Positions 1-11,216 of a stretch of DNA of 64,000 nucleotides are shown piece after piece. Numbering within the stretch: position 1 is the first letter of the stretch; the number at the start of each line of letters is the position of its first letter. The translations under genes and the position numbers were made by a program. Under the pieces are notes generated by a model. It made no database searches. It was not told the origin of the DNA and was given only the letters and a program-made list of their open reading frames with translations. The stretch is from Promicromonospora soli. GTDB lineage: Bacteria > Actinomycetota > Actinomycetes > Actinomycetales > Cellulomonadaceae. The stretch is from the NCBI RefSeq assembly GCF_014653785.1, contig NZ_BNAS01000005.1, forward strand, positions 118,457 through 182,456. Reading direction: 5' to 3'.

Positions 1-36
1 CGACACGTAGTCGCAACGGTCGCGCCCACAACCAGG
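1..36. repeat. Partial copy of dispersed palindromic element, family 1
   Basis: The first bases are the right arm of the palindrome seen complete at 8181-8247, 14007-14071, 40395-40463 and 56001-56064. The core TCGCAACGGTCGCGCCCACA at 11-30 matches the right arm of the other copies. The left arm lies outside the window. It sits just after the DUF501 stop codon, so it may act as a 3' hairpin for that transcript. Confidence 0.7.
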
Positions 37-48
37 ACTGCGCCGGCT

Positions 49-549
49 TCAGCAGGTGCAGCGGTCCGGGCGCCACGTGTCCCGGGCCAGCGCGAGCGCC
101 TCGTCACCGAGCGGGTTGACACCCGGTCCGGCAGCGAGCGCGTGCGCGAAGAGGACGTGCAAGCACTTGACGCGCGTCGGCATGCCGCCCGCGGAGATGC
201 CGTCGATCTCCTCGACATGGGCGATGGCCTCGCGCTGTGCGAGGTAGTGCTCGTGCGCCTTCCGGTACGCGGCGGCGAGCTCTTCGTCGGACTCGAGCCG
301 CGCCGTCATCTCCTTCATCACTCCGTTCGCCTCCAGCGTCGAGGCTGCGGCGACCGCGCCGGGGTGCGTCAGGTAGAAGACCGTCGGGAACGGCGTCCCG
401 TCGGGCAGCCGGGGCGCTGTGCGCGCCACCGTCGGGCGGCCGCAGACACAGCGCGCCGCGATCCCCACGACGCCGCGCGGCTCGCGGCCGAGCTGCTCGG
501 CCAGGACGCGGAGGTCGTCGTCGGACACGGTCTCAGTCGCGGTGTTCAC
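49..549 (-). CDS. DUF501 domain-containing protein
   Basis: A 166-residue soluble protein with the DUF501 signature: a central CVCGRP motif followed by PDGTPFPTVFYLTHP, then a Cys-containing helix near the C terminus (VKCLHVLFAH). Its biochemical function is unknown. The GTG at 549 is the start because upstream sequence in this frame is antisense to the FtsB-like gene and looks non-native. It follows the FtsB-like gene by 26 nt, so they are probably cotranscribed. In M. tuberculosis (Rv1023-Rv1026, from memory) enolase, FtsB-like, DUF501 and exopolyphosphatase genes are consecutive, so an exopolyphosphatase gene would be expected just left of this window. Confidence 0.85.
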   Translation of the reverse strand: MNTATETVSDDDLRVLAEQLGREPRGVVGIAARCVCGRPTVARTAPRLPDGTPFPTVFYLTHPGAVAAASTLEANGVMKEMTARLESDEELAAAYRKAHEHYLAQREAIAHVEEIDGISAGGMPTRVKCLHVLFAHALAAGPGVNPLGDEALALARDTWRPDRCTC

Positions 550-575
550 TGCCCCATTGTCTCTCAGGGCAGGAG

Positions 576-1565
576 CTAGTCCCCGCCCGCGATCCGTATG
601 GAGTCCCACACGCTCGTGTACCAGGGGTCGGCCGCTTCCTCGGAAGCTCCGGGCGACGGCTCCACCGGCCCGGCCTCCGGCTCCTCCTGCTCCACCGAGT
701 CGGCGTCGAGCGTGCGCCACACCTTGTCCCCCGGCATGACGAAGCTCAGGCGCGACCGCGCCTGCTCGATCACGTACGACCGGTCGTCCCAGCGGGCCAG
801 CTCGGTCTCGAGCTCCGCCTTCTGCTCCTGCTGCTCGCTGAGCTCGGACCGCAGCTCGCGCAGCTCGGCCTGCTGCGTGACGACGGCGCGCACCGTCGGC
901 AGCAGCAGCACCACCGCGAGGAGCACCACGACGGAGAGCACCATGGCGCGGACCGTCAGCACCTCGGGAAGTACGAGACCGAAGCTGCCACGCTTGCGGT
1001 CCCCGCGCGGCTGCCGAGCGGGCGGCGCGACACTGCCGGTGGCCGTAGCCGTTGCACGCCGACGTGGCTGCGCGGGTCGCTTCGCCCCGCCGCCCGCCGT
1101 CGGACGCGCGCTGCGCGGCGCAGCGCCGGCCGAGCGGGCAGTAGGCCGTGCCGGGGCACTCCGGGGCACCGCGTTGCGGCGGCTCGCCGACGGCGAAGCG
1201 GGCTTGCGAGCGACCGGCGTACCCGACGGGGACCGGACCGCCGACGACTTCGCAGCCGTTGTGCGTGACGTCGTGCCTGGCTTCTTGGCCGTGGCACCCC
1301 TCGCGGCGGCACCCTTCGCGGCGGAGCCCTTGGCCGTGCCCTTCGCGGCGGCACCCTTCGCCCCCGAGCCCTTCGCGGCCGAGCCCTTCGCCGCCGACCC
1401 GGACGGCTTCTTCGACGCGGCCTTGCGCTTCGACGGCGTCGTGCCCTTGGCGCCCTTCGCGCCCGAGGAGCCCGCCCCCGAACCCGCCCGAGCGGTCGAC
1501 AACGGGCGCGCGCCCGAGCCGCGCGCCGAACCCGAGGGCCGCGCCGGGCGACGTGAGGAAGGCAT
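576..1565 (-). CDS. FtsB/DivIC-type septum formation initiator with long basic AKG-repeat N-terminal tail
   Basis: 329 residues. Residues 1 to about 200 are low-complexity, rich in Ala, Lys, Gly, Ser, Pro and Arg, with repeated SAAKG/GAKGAAAKG-type units like a histone H1 tail. A single membrane segment lies near residues 208-228 (VLSVVVLLAVVLLLPTVRAV). A short coiled coil rich in Glu/Gln/Leu follows (LRELRSELSEQQEQKAELE), then the conserved DivIC region with the phrase ARSRLSFVMPGDKVW. The family bridges FtsL/FtsQ in the divisome. The cytoplasmic tail should be strongly positive and could bind DNA, RNA or phospholipid; that is inference. FtsB proteins are usually about 100-220 residues, so the tail is unusually long. 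It follows eno, with a strong hairpin between them. Confidence 0.85.
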   Translation of the reverse strand: MPSSRRPARPSGSARGSGARPLSTARAGSGAGSSGAKGAKGTTPSKRKAASKKPSGSAAKGSAAKGSGAKGAAAKGTAKGSAAKGAAARGATAKKPGTTSRTTAAKSSAVRSPSGTPVARKPASPSASRRNAVPRSAPARPTARSAGAAPRSARPTAGGGAKRPAQPRRRATATATGSVAPPARQPRGDRKRGSFGLVLPEVLTVRAMVLSVVVLLAVVLLLPTVRAVVTQQAELRELRSELSEQQEQKAELETELARWDDRSYVIEQARSRLSFVMPGDKVWRTLDADSVEQEEPEAGPVEPSPGASEEAADPWYTSVWDSIRIAGGD

Positions 1566-1660
1566 GGGTCGATTGTGCCGATTCGCCGGTCCTTTGTATC
1601 GGCATTACCTCCGGCGCGCCGTGTGTCGAAACTGTGGAACAGAAGGTCGTCAGACACCAA

Positions 1661-1714
1661 CGGACGTGTCAGACGTAGAGGCCACCTGGGTGACCGGTAC
1701 GTCTGACACGTCCG
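1661..1714. terminator. Perfect 17-bp inverted repeat between eno and the ftsB-like gene
   Basis: Arms at 1661-1677 and 1698-1714 are exact reverse complements separated by 20 nt, and the loop can extend the stem (GGCCACC/GGTGACC-like). It lies 36 nt after the eno stop codon and 95 nt before the ftsB-like start. No U-tract follows, so it may be an attenuator, an mRNA-stabilising hairpin or another mobile palindrome rather than a classic intrinsic terminator. Confidence 0.6.
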
Positions 1715-1750
1715 CGCGTGCCTGACAGCTCAGCGAGAGCGCGCCGGGAC

Positions 1751-3810
<2,060 letters not shown>

Positions 3811-3900
3811 GGGACGAACCTACGGGCGGACCACGACCTGGCGCACGCGATTCGGGTGGGCCTCGTCGTCGGTTGCGACGTGCTCGAACATCTGCGGTTC

Positions 3901-3937
3901 ACAGGGTCACCACAGGTCGGCGACAGGGCCACCACAG
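3901..3937. promoter_or_regulatory. Two direct repeats with 22-bp period upstream of the ABC exporter operon
   Basis: ACAGGGTCACCACAG at 3901-3915 recurs as ACAGGGCCACCACAG at 3923-3937, start-to-start distance 22 bp (two helical turns). Spacing like this is typical of response-regulator dimers binding one DNA face. A weak -10-like TAGCGT follows at 3948. The regulator is unknown, and the role is inferred from position 160-200 bp before the permease start. Confidence 0.4.
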
Positions 3938-4099
3938 CCGGCCCACCTAGCGTCCTGATAGTCCGGCGCAGACCGCCCCGCGGTGCTATCCGCCCGCCCG
4001 CTCGCCCCCTCCCCTGGGCGTGGCGCCACCGCCCGTGCGGTGGTCTGCGCGGACACCAACGTCCCCCGCACGTCCCCTCCAGACCCCAGGCAGGAGCCC

Positions 4100-5602
4100 A
4101 TGTTCTTCACCTATCTGCGCAGAGAGCTGCGCAACCGACGCAAGCAGACGGTCGTGGTAGCGATCGGTCTCGCAGTTGCGATCGCGCTGGTCATCGTCGT
4201 CAACGCGATCTCGACCGGCGTCAAGGACGCCCAGTCCGAGGTGCTCGAGTCGGTCTACGGCGTCGGCACCGACATCACCGTCACCCAGCCCGCCGAGGGG
4301 CCCGGCGAGGGCGGCGGCCCCGGCCGCTTCGACTTCGGCGCGGAGGACGGCGAGGCGAGCGAGGACGGCACGCGCAACCTCGCGCAGGACCGCCTCAGCA
4401 CCGCGATGGGGTCGACGTCGTTCGACGCCACCGCCCTGGAGACCGTCGCCGGCCTGGACCACGTGTCCGGCGTCGCGGCGACGCTCGACCTGCAGAACAT
4501 GTCCTTCACCGGCGAGATGCCGGACCCGAGTGAAGGCCCCGTCACGATGGAGATGGGTCCGGACGGCTCCGGCGAGGGATCGTCGGGCGGATCGTCCTTC
4601 GAGATCGACCAGTTCACGGTCACGGGCGTGGACCCCGACGCCGCCGCCGTCGGGCCGCTGACCACCGCCGAGGTGGCCGACGGCCGGACGCTGGAGGCGG
4701 GCGACAAGAACGTCGCCGTCCTGGACGCCACGTACGCCGCGCAGCAGGAGCTCGCCGTCGGCGACGAGATCACGGTGGGCGGCAAGGACCTGGAGATCGT
4801 GGGCACGGTCTCGTCCACGACTGGGGACGGAGTCGCGACAGCGTCGGACGCCTACCTCCCGCTCGCCACGGCCCAGTCCCTCGCGGACCTCGCCGACCAG
4901 GTCACCGACGTCTACGTGCAGGTCGACTCGGCAGACAACGTCGACGCCGTCGCCGCCGCGATCGAGAGCGAGCTCCCCGACGCGTCGGTGAGCACCCAGT
5001 CCGACCTCGCCGAGGGCGTGACCGGATCCCTCTCGACGGCGTCCAACCTGATCGGCACGCTCGGCACCTGGCTGAGCGTCATCGTGCTGGCGGCGGCCTT
5101 CGGCCTCGCGATCCTGTTCACCGTCTCCGGAGTGAACCGCCGGACGCGCGAGCTCGGCACCCTCAAGGCAATCGGCTGGAGCAAGGGCCGCGTCGTGGGT
5201 CAGGTCGCCGGCGAATCCGTGGTGCAGGGCCTCATCGGAGGCGCCGTGGGCCTCGCCCTCGGCGCGCTGGCCGTGTGGGCCGTGAACCTGGCGGGCATCA
5301 CCCTGAGCGGCGCCTCGGGCGGCGGCTTCACCATGGGCGGTCCGTCCGGGCAGGCGCCGCCCGACGGCGCGACGGTCCAGGGCGACGCCGCGCCGGGCGG
5401 GGGCGCCTTCGGCGACCGCTCCGATGCTCTGGCCGGTGCTGCGGGCAACGCCGTCGACATCGTGCTCCAGGCGCCGGTGAGCCTGTGGATAGTCCTGGCC
5501 GCCGTCGGCCTGGCGGTGCTGGGCGGGCTGCTCGCCGGCGTCGTCGGCGGGCAGCGCGCCGCGAGGCTGCGCCCCGCCGAAGCCCTCCGTTCCCTCGCCT
5601 GA
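4100..5602 (+). CDS. MacB/FtsX-type ABC transporter permease
   Basis: 500 residues. A basic N terminus (LRRELRNRRKQ) leads into TM1 at about residues 17-38. A large extracytoplasmic domain of about 290 residues follows (MacB periplasmic core type, acidic and Gly/Ser rich). TM2 is at about 325-350 (WLSVIVLAAAFGLAILFTV), TM3 near 375-400 and TM4 near 460-485, with the FtsX-domain phrase NRRTRELGTLKAIGWSK between TM2 and TM3. A Gly/Pro/Asp-rich loop separates TM3 and TM4. The ATG at 4100 has CAGGAG upstream. The ATPase gene follows after 11 nt. Such permease-ATPase pairs export peptides, lipids or antibiotics, or sense envelope stress; the substrate cannot be read from sequence. Confidence 0.9.
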   Translation: MFFTYLRRELRNRRKQTVVVAIGLAVAIALVIVVNAISTGVKDAQSEVLESVYGVGTDITVTQPAEGPGEGGGPGRFDFGAEDGEASEDGTRNLAQDRLSTAMGSTSFDATALETVAGLDHVSGVAATLDLQNMSFTGEMPDPSEGPVTMEMGPDGSGEGSSGGSSFEIDQFTVTGVDPDAAAVGPLTTAEVADGRTLEAGDKNVAVLDATYAAQQELAVGDEITVGGKDLEIVGTVSSTTGDGVATASDAYLPLATAQSLADLADQVTDVYVQVDSADNVDAVAAAIESELPDASVSTQSDLAEGVTGSLSTASNLIGTLGTWLSVIVLAAAFGLAILFTVSGVNRRTRELGTLKAIGWSKGRVVGQVAGESVVQGLIGGAVGLALGALAVWAVNLAGITLSGASGGGFTMGGPSGQAPPDGATVQGDAAPGGGAFGDRSDALAGAAGNAVDIVLQAPVSLWIVLAAVGLAVLGGLLAGVVGGQRAARLRPAEALRSLA

Positions 5603-5613
5603 AAGGTAGACCC

Positions 5614-6291
<678 letters not shown>

Positions 6292-6328
6292 CCCTTTGAC
6301 GCCCGCCTGCCCGCTCCCGGAGCGGCGC

Positions 6329-6412
6329 AGGAAGGTCCGCTTCCAGAACGCGATCCGGCATGGGCCAGCCGCCCGATGCGTGCCGGATCGCGTTCTGGAA
6401 GCGGACCCTCCT
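6329..6412. terminator. Long near-perfect inverted repeat between the ABC exporter and oppA
   Basis: Arms 6329-6360 and 6381-6412 pair over 32 bp with one mismatch around a 20-nt loop (27 bp perfect at 6334-6360/6381-6407). No T-run follows. It separates the exporter operon from the oligopeptide-uptake operon and probably ends or insulates transcription. The arm length and 20-nt loop resemble the eno/ftsB palindrome at 1661-1714, though the sequence is different. Confidence 0.65.
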
Positions 6413-6512
6413 GGTTTACGCGAGTTTCCAAGCCACCGGCCCCCTGTGGCGATATGGTCCAAATCTCCCCGTCCCCAAAGACGGGGGGGAGCCGACATGG
6501 GGGAGGCAAGCA

Positions 6513-8174
6513 GTGAGGCAAGCACGAGCAGGACGAACGACGCGGCTCAGCGCAATCGCTACGTATAGCGCTGCGTGTACGGCAGTGGCTCTGACCGTCG
6601 CCGGGTGCAGCCCGAACGACACCGAGCCCCAGGGTGGCGGACCGGTCACGCTGGAGACCTGGATCAGCCAGGACATGGAGACCCTGTTCCCGGGCGACGC
6701 GGGCAGCTACGACAACATCAGCATTCTCGACGTCGTCTACGACGGCCTGGTCCGGTACGACCCGGAGACCACTGAGCCGTACAACTACGTGGCCGAGTCC
6801 ATCGAGGCAGGCGACGACAACACCGTCTGGACCATCAAGATCAAGCCGGACCTGACGTTCCAGAACGGCGAGCCGGTCGACGCCGAGGCGTTCGCCCGCT
6901 CGTGGAACTACACGGCCGACGGCGACAACGCGCTGTACTCCAACTACTTCTTCGGCATCGTCGAGGGCTACGACGAGATGCAGCCCGAGACCGACGACGA
7001 GGGCAACATCACCACGCCGGGCGCGGTGGACGAGCTGTCCGGGCTGCGGGTCATCGACGACCTGACGCTCGAGGTCACCCTGAGCTCGCCCTTCGCCGGC
7101 TTCGCGACCATGCTCGGCTACACCGGCTTCTTCCCGATCGCCCAGGAGTGCCTGGACGACGTCGAGGCGTGCGCGAAGCAGCCCATCGGCAACGGCCCGT
7201 TCCAGGTGACCGACTGGCAGCAGAGCCAGGAGCTGACCGCGGAGAAGTGGGCCGACTACCCGCTGGACGAGACCCCGGACTACGACGCGATCCACTGGAC
7301 CGAGTACGCAGCGGGCGAGACCGCCGGCTGGGCAGACTTCCAGACCGGCGACCTCGACCTGTCCTTCCCGCCGACAGCCGAGGTCGAGGCGGCGGCGAAC
7401 GACCCCGAGCTCGCCGAGCGCTACGTCGAGCGCCCCGGTTCGGCCCTGACGTTCATCGGCTTCTCCGGCTATACGGAGGGCCCGTGGAACGACATCGAGT
7501 TCCGCAAGGCGATCTCGATGGCGATCGACCGCGAGGGCATCATCTCCTCGCTCGGCAGCGGTCAGGCGACCCCTGCCGACTCCTGGGTGGTTCCCGGCGG
7601 CGTCCCCGGGGGCGAGGCCGGGACCTGCGAGTGGTGCACCTACGACCCGGAGGCCGCGCAGGCGGCCCTGGAGGAGGCGGGCGGCTGGCCCAAGGGCGAG
7701 AAGCTGCAGATCAGCCTGGGCGACGACGAGGCGGAGGTGGAGTACTTCACCGCGATCGGCAACTCGATCGAGGAGGTGCTCGGCATCCCGTACGAGCTCA
7801 ACGTGGACCCGGACTACTTCGCCTCCCGCTCGGCACAGGGGTATGACGGCATGTTCCGGAACAACTGGTTCCCGGACTACCCGCTGAACGAGAACTACCT
7901 GAGCTTCTACGCCTCGGGCGAGCCCGGCGCGGGCCACTGGGGCTGGTACAGCAAGGAGTTCGAGGACAAGCTGGACGAGGCCGCGGGCGCGCGGACGCTC
8001 GACGAGGCGGTGGTCCTCTACCAGGAGGCCGAGGCGATCCTCGCCGAGGAGTTCCCAACCATCCCGTTCCGATGGAGCTTCAGCGCCACCTACTACAGCG
8101 AGCGGCTCGACAACGTGACCCTCAACCCGTTCTCGGGTGCGCCGATCCTGCGCGAGATCGAGATCACCGAGTAA
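6513..8174 (+). CDS. Oligopeptide ABC transporter substrate-binding lipoprotein (SBP family 5)
   Basis: 553 residues. Starts at GTG 6513, preceded by GGGGGAGG; the upstream in-frame part runs through the palindrome and is unlikely to be translated. The signal peptide has basic RQARAGRTTR, a hydrophobic core and lipobox LTVAGC, predicting a diacylglyceryl-Cys lipoprotein on the outer face of the membrane. The mature part carries the DppA/OppA pattern, including YDGLVRYDPET, LTFQNGEPVDAEAFARSW, QKA-type FRKAISMAIDRE and the late Trp-rich region NWFPDYPLNENY. It captures peptides for the OppBCDF translocator downstream. The palindrome between this gene and oppB could raise oppA mRNA relative to the rest. 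Confidence 0.93.
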   Translation: MRQARAGRTTRLSAIATYSAACTAVALTVAGCSPNDTEPQGGGPVTLETWISQDMETLFPGDAGSYDNISILDVVYDGLVRYDPETTEPYNYVAESIEAGDDNTVWTIKIKPDLTFQNGEPVDAEAFARSWNYTADGDNALYSNYFFGIVEGYDEMQPETDDEGNITTPGAVDELSGLRVIDDLTLEVTLSSPFAGFATMLGYTGFFPIAQECLDDVEACAKQPIGNGPFQVTDWQQSQELTAEKWADYPLDETPDYDAIHWTEYAAGETAGWADFQTGDLDLSFPPTAEVEAAANDPELAERYVERPGSALTFIGFSGYTEGPWNDIEFRKAISMAIDREGIISSLGSGQATPADSWVVPGGVPGGEAGTCEWCTYDPEAAQAALEEAGGWPKGEKLQISLGDDEAEVEYFTAIGNSIEEVLGIPYELNVDPDYFASRSAQGYDGMFRNNWFPDYPLNENYLSFYASGEPGAGHWGWYSKEFEDKLDEAAGARTLDEAVVLYQEAEAILAEEFPTIPFRWSFSATYYSERLDNVTLNPFSGAPILREIEITE

Positions 8175-8180
8175 CCCCCT

Positions 8181-8247
8181 CTTGTTGTGGGCGCGACCGT
8201 TGCGACTACGTGTCCGTCTTAGGCGCAAGGGTCACGCCCACAACAAG
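8181..8247. repeat. Dispersed palindromic element, family 1, between oppA and oppB
   Basis: Left arm 8181-8206 (TTGTTGTGGGCGCGACCGTT...) pairs with right arm 8223-8247 (...GTCACGCCCACAACAAG), with a few mismatches and a roughly 16-nt centre. The same element recurs at 14007, 40395 and 56001 and is cut by the window start. Lying between a binding-protein gene and its permease, it resembles REP hairpins that stabilise upstream mRNA, as in enterobacterial malE-malF. Confidence 0.85.
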
Positions 8248-8264
8248 ACCAGCGGAAGGTAGGC

Positions 8265-9269
8265 ATGGGTCGTTACGTTCTCCGGCGCCTGCTGCAGGCG
8301 CTCGGCACGCTGCTGCTCGTGATGTTCGTGCTGCACCTGCTCACGACAGTCGCCATCCAGCTCAACGGCAGCCCCGCGCAGGCGTTCTTCGGTGACCGCG
8401 TCGCCTCGCCGGCCCAGATCGCGTCCGTCGAGCAGCGCTTCAACCTGGACGACCCCTGCTTCGACCAGCCGGGCAACCCCTGCCTCGGCCCGTTCGTGGA
8501 GCGCCTCGGCCAGTACGCGCAGGGCGACCTCGGTACCAACCTGCGCGGCCGCGAGATCTCCGGCATCGTCGCCGCCGCGGCGCCCAACACGATGCGGCTG
8601 TTCAGCGTCGTGCTGGTCACGTGGCTCGCCCTCGGCATGCTGCTCGGCTCCGCAGCAGCACGCTGGCGCGGCTCGTTCGGCGACCACGGGATCCGGCTCA
8701 GCTCCGTCCTCATCGACGCGTTCCCGGTCTTCGTGCTGCTCGTCGTCTACCGGTACGTCGTCGCGGTGCCGCTGAACCGGTGGTCCGAGCAGACCTTCGG
8801 CGAGAACTCGTGGCCGCCGTACTGGTTCAAGCCGTCCTTCGACTCGAGCCACCCGTGGGCGACGATCATCGTCCCGGGCATCCTGCTGGGCCTGGCCGGC
8901 TCCGCGGCGTTCATCCGCCTGGTGCGTGCCAGCCAGCTCGAGTCCTACCAGGGCGACCATGTGCGCACCGCGCGGTCGAAGGGCCTGGCCGAGCGGCGCG
9001 TCGTCCTCCACCACGTGGTGCGCAACTCCTCGGTACCCGTGGTGACCGCGGTCGGGCTGGCTTTCGTGGAAGGGCTCGGTGGCGCAGTCATCACCGAGGG
9101 CATCATGAACATCTACGGCATCGGCGGCGTGCTGTGGCAGGCGGTGCGCGACGACGACGTCGGGCTCGTGATCGCGGTCGTGACGCTGCTGGCCGCCGTG
9201 ACCGTCGTGGTGATGATCGTCGTCGACATCGCCTACGCCCTTCTCGACCCGAGGATCCGCTATGAATGA
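8265..9269 (+). CDS. Oligopeptide ABC transporter permease, OppB-like
   Basis: 334 residues. TM1 near residues 9-30 (ALGTLLLVMFVLHLLTTVA) starts a DppB/OppB-type protein. A soluble loop includes QRFNLDDP and YAQGDLGTNLRGREI. Five further TM segments follow, and the EAA loop is near residues 235-260 (RTARSKGLAERRVVLHHVVRNS). The ATG at 8265 is preceded by GGAAGGT. The stop overlaps the oppC start by 8 nt, indicating translational coupling. Confidence 0.93.
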   Translation: MGRYVLRRLLQALGTLLLVMFVLHLLTTVAIQLNGSPAQAFFGDRVASPAQIASVEQRFNLDDPCFDQPGNPCLGPFVERLGQYAQGDLGTNLRGREISGIVAAAAPNTMRLFSVVLVTWLALGMLLGSAAARWRGSFGDHGIRLSSVLIDAFPVFVLLVVYRYVVAVPLNRWSEQTFGENSWPPYWFKPSFDSSHPWATIIVPGILLGLAGSAAFIRLVRASQLESYQGDHVRTARSKGLAERRVVLHHVVRNSSVPVVTAVGLAFVEGLGGAVITEGIMNIYGIGGVLWQAVRDDDVGLVIAVVTLLAAVTVVVMIVVDIAYALLDPRIRYE

Positions 9270-10149
9270 CGTCGGCCTCGTCTCCGCCACCTGGCGCACG
9301 TTGCGCCGTCGGCCCGACGTGATCGTCGCGGCCCTGATAGTCCTGCTCTTCGCGATCATGGCCGCGTTCCCGCGGCTGTTCACCGCGACGAGCCCGCGGG
9401 CGTGCGCCATCCGCGAGGCCCGGCTGGACCCGCAGGGCTGGGGCACGCCGCACCCGCTGGGCACCGACGCGCTCGGCTGCGACGTGCTCGCCACGATGGT
9501 GGCCGGCGTGCGGCCGTCCCTGCTGCTCGCGTTCGTCGTGGTGGGCGTCTCCCTGCTGATCGGCGTCACGCTCGGCCTGCTCGCCGGCTACTACCTGGGC
9601 TGGGCGGACTACCTGATCTCGCGGACCATCGAGGTGTTCCTGGTCGTACCGCTGCTGCTGGCGGCGCTGCTCCTGCTCTCCCTGTTCAAGAACGTGGACC
9701 TGGGCGCCGGCACGTTCAGCGTGATCCTGCTGCCTGCGGTCGTGCTGACGCTGTTCAGCTGGATGGGCTACGCCCGGTACGTCCGCGCCAGCGTGCTGGA
9801 GGCCAAGAACCTGGACTACGTCACGGCCGCCCGCTCGCTGGGCGCCTCGGACCTGCGGATCATGTTCCGGCACGTCCTGCCCAACGCCATCGGCCCGGTC
9901 ACGGCGCTGGTGCCGACCTCGATCGCGGCGGTCATCGGTACGGAGGCCGTGCTGTCGTTCCTGGGTATCGGGGTGCGCCCGCCCGCGACAAGCTGGGGAA
10001 TCCAGATCTCGCAGGGCTCCGAGTGGGTGCTCGGCGGCGCGCCGCACATCCTGCTCGCCCCGCTGATCTGCCTGGTCGCAGCGGTCCTGTCCCTGGTGGT
10101 GCTCGGCGACGCCCTGCGCGACGCCCTCGACCCGAGGCTCACGGCATGA
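9262..10149 (+). CDS. Oligopeptide ABC transporter permease, OppC-like
   Basis: 295 residues. TM1 is near residues 22-42. The OppC-type segment HPLGTDALGCDVLATMVAGVRPSL precedes the membrane core. The EAA loop reads YVTAARSLGASDLRIMFRHVLPN (residues about 190-212), then EAVLSFLGIGVRPPATSWG, the hallmark of the OppC/DppC subfamily. It starts inside the oppB 3' end and its stop overlaps the oppD start (ATGA), so the four translocator genes are coupled. It forms the membrane heterodimer with OppB. Confidence 0.95.
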   Translation: MNDVGLVSATWRTLRRRPDVIVAALIVLLFAIMAAFPRLFTATSPRACAIREARLDPQGWGTPHPLGTDALGCDVLATMVAGVRPSLLLAFVVVGVSLLIGVTLGLLAGYYLGWADYLISRTIEVFLVVPLLLAALLLLSLFKNVDLGAGTFSVILLPAVVLTLFSWMGYARYVRASVLEAKNLDYVTAARSLGASDLRIMFRHVLPNAIGPVTALVPTSIAAVIGTEAVLSFLGIGVRPPATSWGIQISQGSEWVLGGAPHILLAPLICLVAAVLSLVVLGDALRDALDPRLTA

Positions 10150-11216
10150 GCCCCGCCATGAACGCGGCCACGAGCCCCGCATCGAGCGACGCCCTCCTGG
10201 AGGTCACCGACCTCGCCGTCGAGTTCCGTACACCCGACGGCGCGGTACGCGCAGTCGACGGGCTGTCCTACCGCGTGGAGGCGGGGCGCACCCTCGCGAT
10301 CGTCGGCGAGTCCGGCTCGGGCAAGTCCGTGTCGTCGCTGGCCGTGATGGGCCTGCTGCCGGACACGGCCCGCGTGACGCGCGGGACGGTCCACCTCGCC
10401 GGCACCGACCTGCTCGCCATGAGCCGCAAGGAGCACCGCGCGCGCTGCGGCGACCAGGTGGCGATGGTGTTCCAGGACGCGCTGGCCGCGCTCAACCCCG
10501 TGCACACCGTGGGCTACCAGCTCACGGAGGCGCTGCGTGCGCGGCGCGGGCTGTCGCGCGGTGACGCCCGCAGGCGGGCGGTCGAGCTGCTCGACATGGT
10601 CAAGGTGCCGAACGCGAAGGCCCGTATCAAGGAGTACCCGCACCAGTTCTCCGGCGGCATGCGCCAGCGCGTCATGATCGCGTCGGCGCTGGCCATGGAC
10701 CCCGACGTGCTCATAGCGGACGAGCCCACCACGGCCCTCGACGTGACCGTCCAGGCGCAGGTGCTGCGCCTGCTCGCCGAGATCCAGGCCGAGCGGCAGA
10801 TGGGGCTCGTGCTGATCACGCACGACCTGGGCGTCGTCGCCGGCGTGGCCGACGACGTCACGGTCATGTATGCGGGCCGCGCCGTCGAACAGGCACCCGT
10901 GGTGCCCCTCTACGCGGCGCCCGCGCACCCGTACACGCGGGCCCTCCTGCGCTCGATCCCGTCCGCATCGGGGACAGGCAGCCTGCCCGTGATCCCCGGC
11001 CGCCCGCCGAGCCCCGCCGCGATGCCGGCGGGCTGCCCGTTCCACCCGCGCTGCGACGCCGTCCGCGACGTGTGCCGCACCGAGGTGCCGCCGCCGGCCA
11101 CACCGGCCGAGGGCCGCACGTCAGCGTGCCACTTCGCGGCGGACACCATGACTGGCCCGGGCCCGGACGGCGAGCCCGGCGTCGTCGGCAGAGACACCGG
11201 AGGGGACCATGAGTGA
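10146..11216 (+). CDS. Oligopeptide ABC transporter ATP-binding protein, OppD-like
   Basis: 356 residues. Walker [11 protein letters not shown]-loop [18 protein letters not shown], signature [15 protein letters not shown], Walker [13 protein letters not shown] and H-loop ITHDLG, followed by the Opp/Dpp C-terminal extension ([20 protein letters not shown]...C..., four Cys arranged as in iron-sulfur-binding OppD proteins). The start codon forms ATGA with the oppC stop. It pairs with OppF to energise uptake. Confidence 0.95.
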   Translation: MSPAMNAATSPASSDALLEVTDLAVEFRTPDGAVRAVDGLSYRVEAGRTLAIVGESGSGKSVSSLAVMGLLPDTARVTRGTVHLAGTDLLAMSRKEHRARCGDQVAMVFQDALAALNPVHTVGYQLTEALRARRGLSRGDARRRAVELLDMVKVPNAKARIKEYPHQFSGGMRQRVMIASALAMDPDVLIADEPTTALDVTVQAQVLRLLAEIQAERQMGLVLITHDLGVVAGVADDVTVMYAGRAVEQAPVVPLYAAPAHPYTRALLRSIPSASGTGSLPVIPGRPPSPAAMPAGCPFHPRCDAVRDVCRTEVPPPATPAEGRTSACHFAADTMTGPGPDGEPGVVGRDTGGDHE

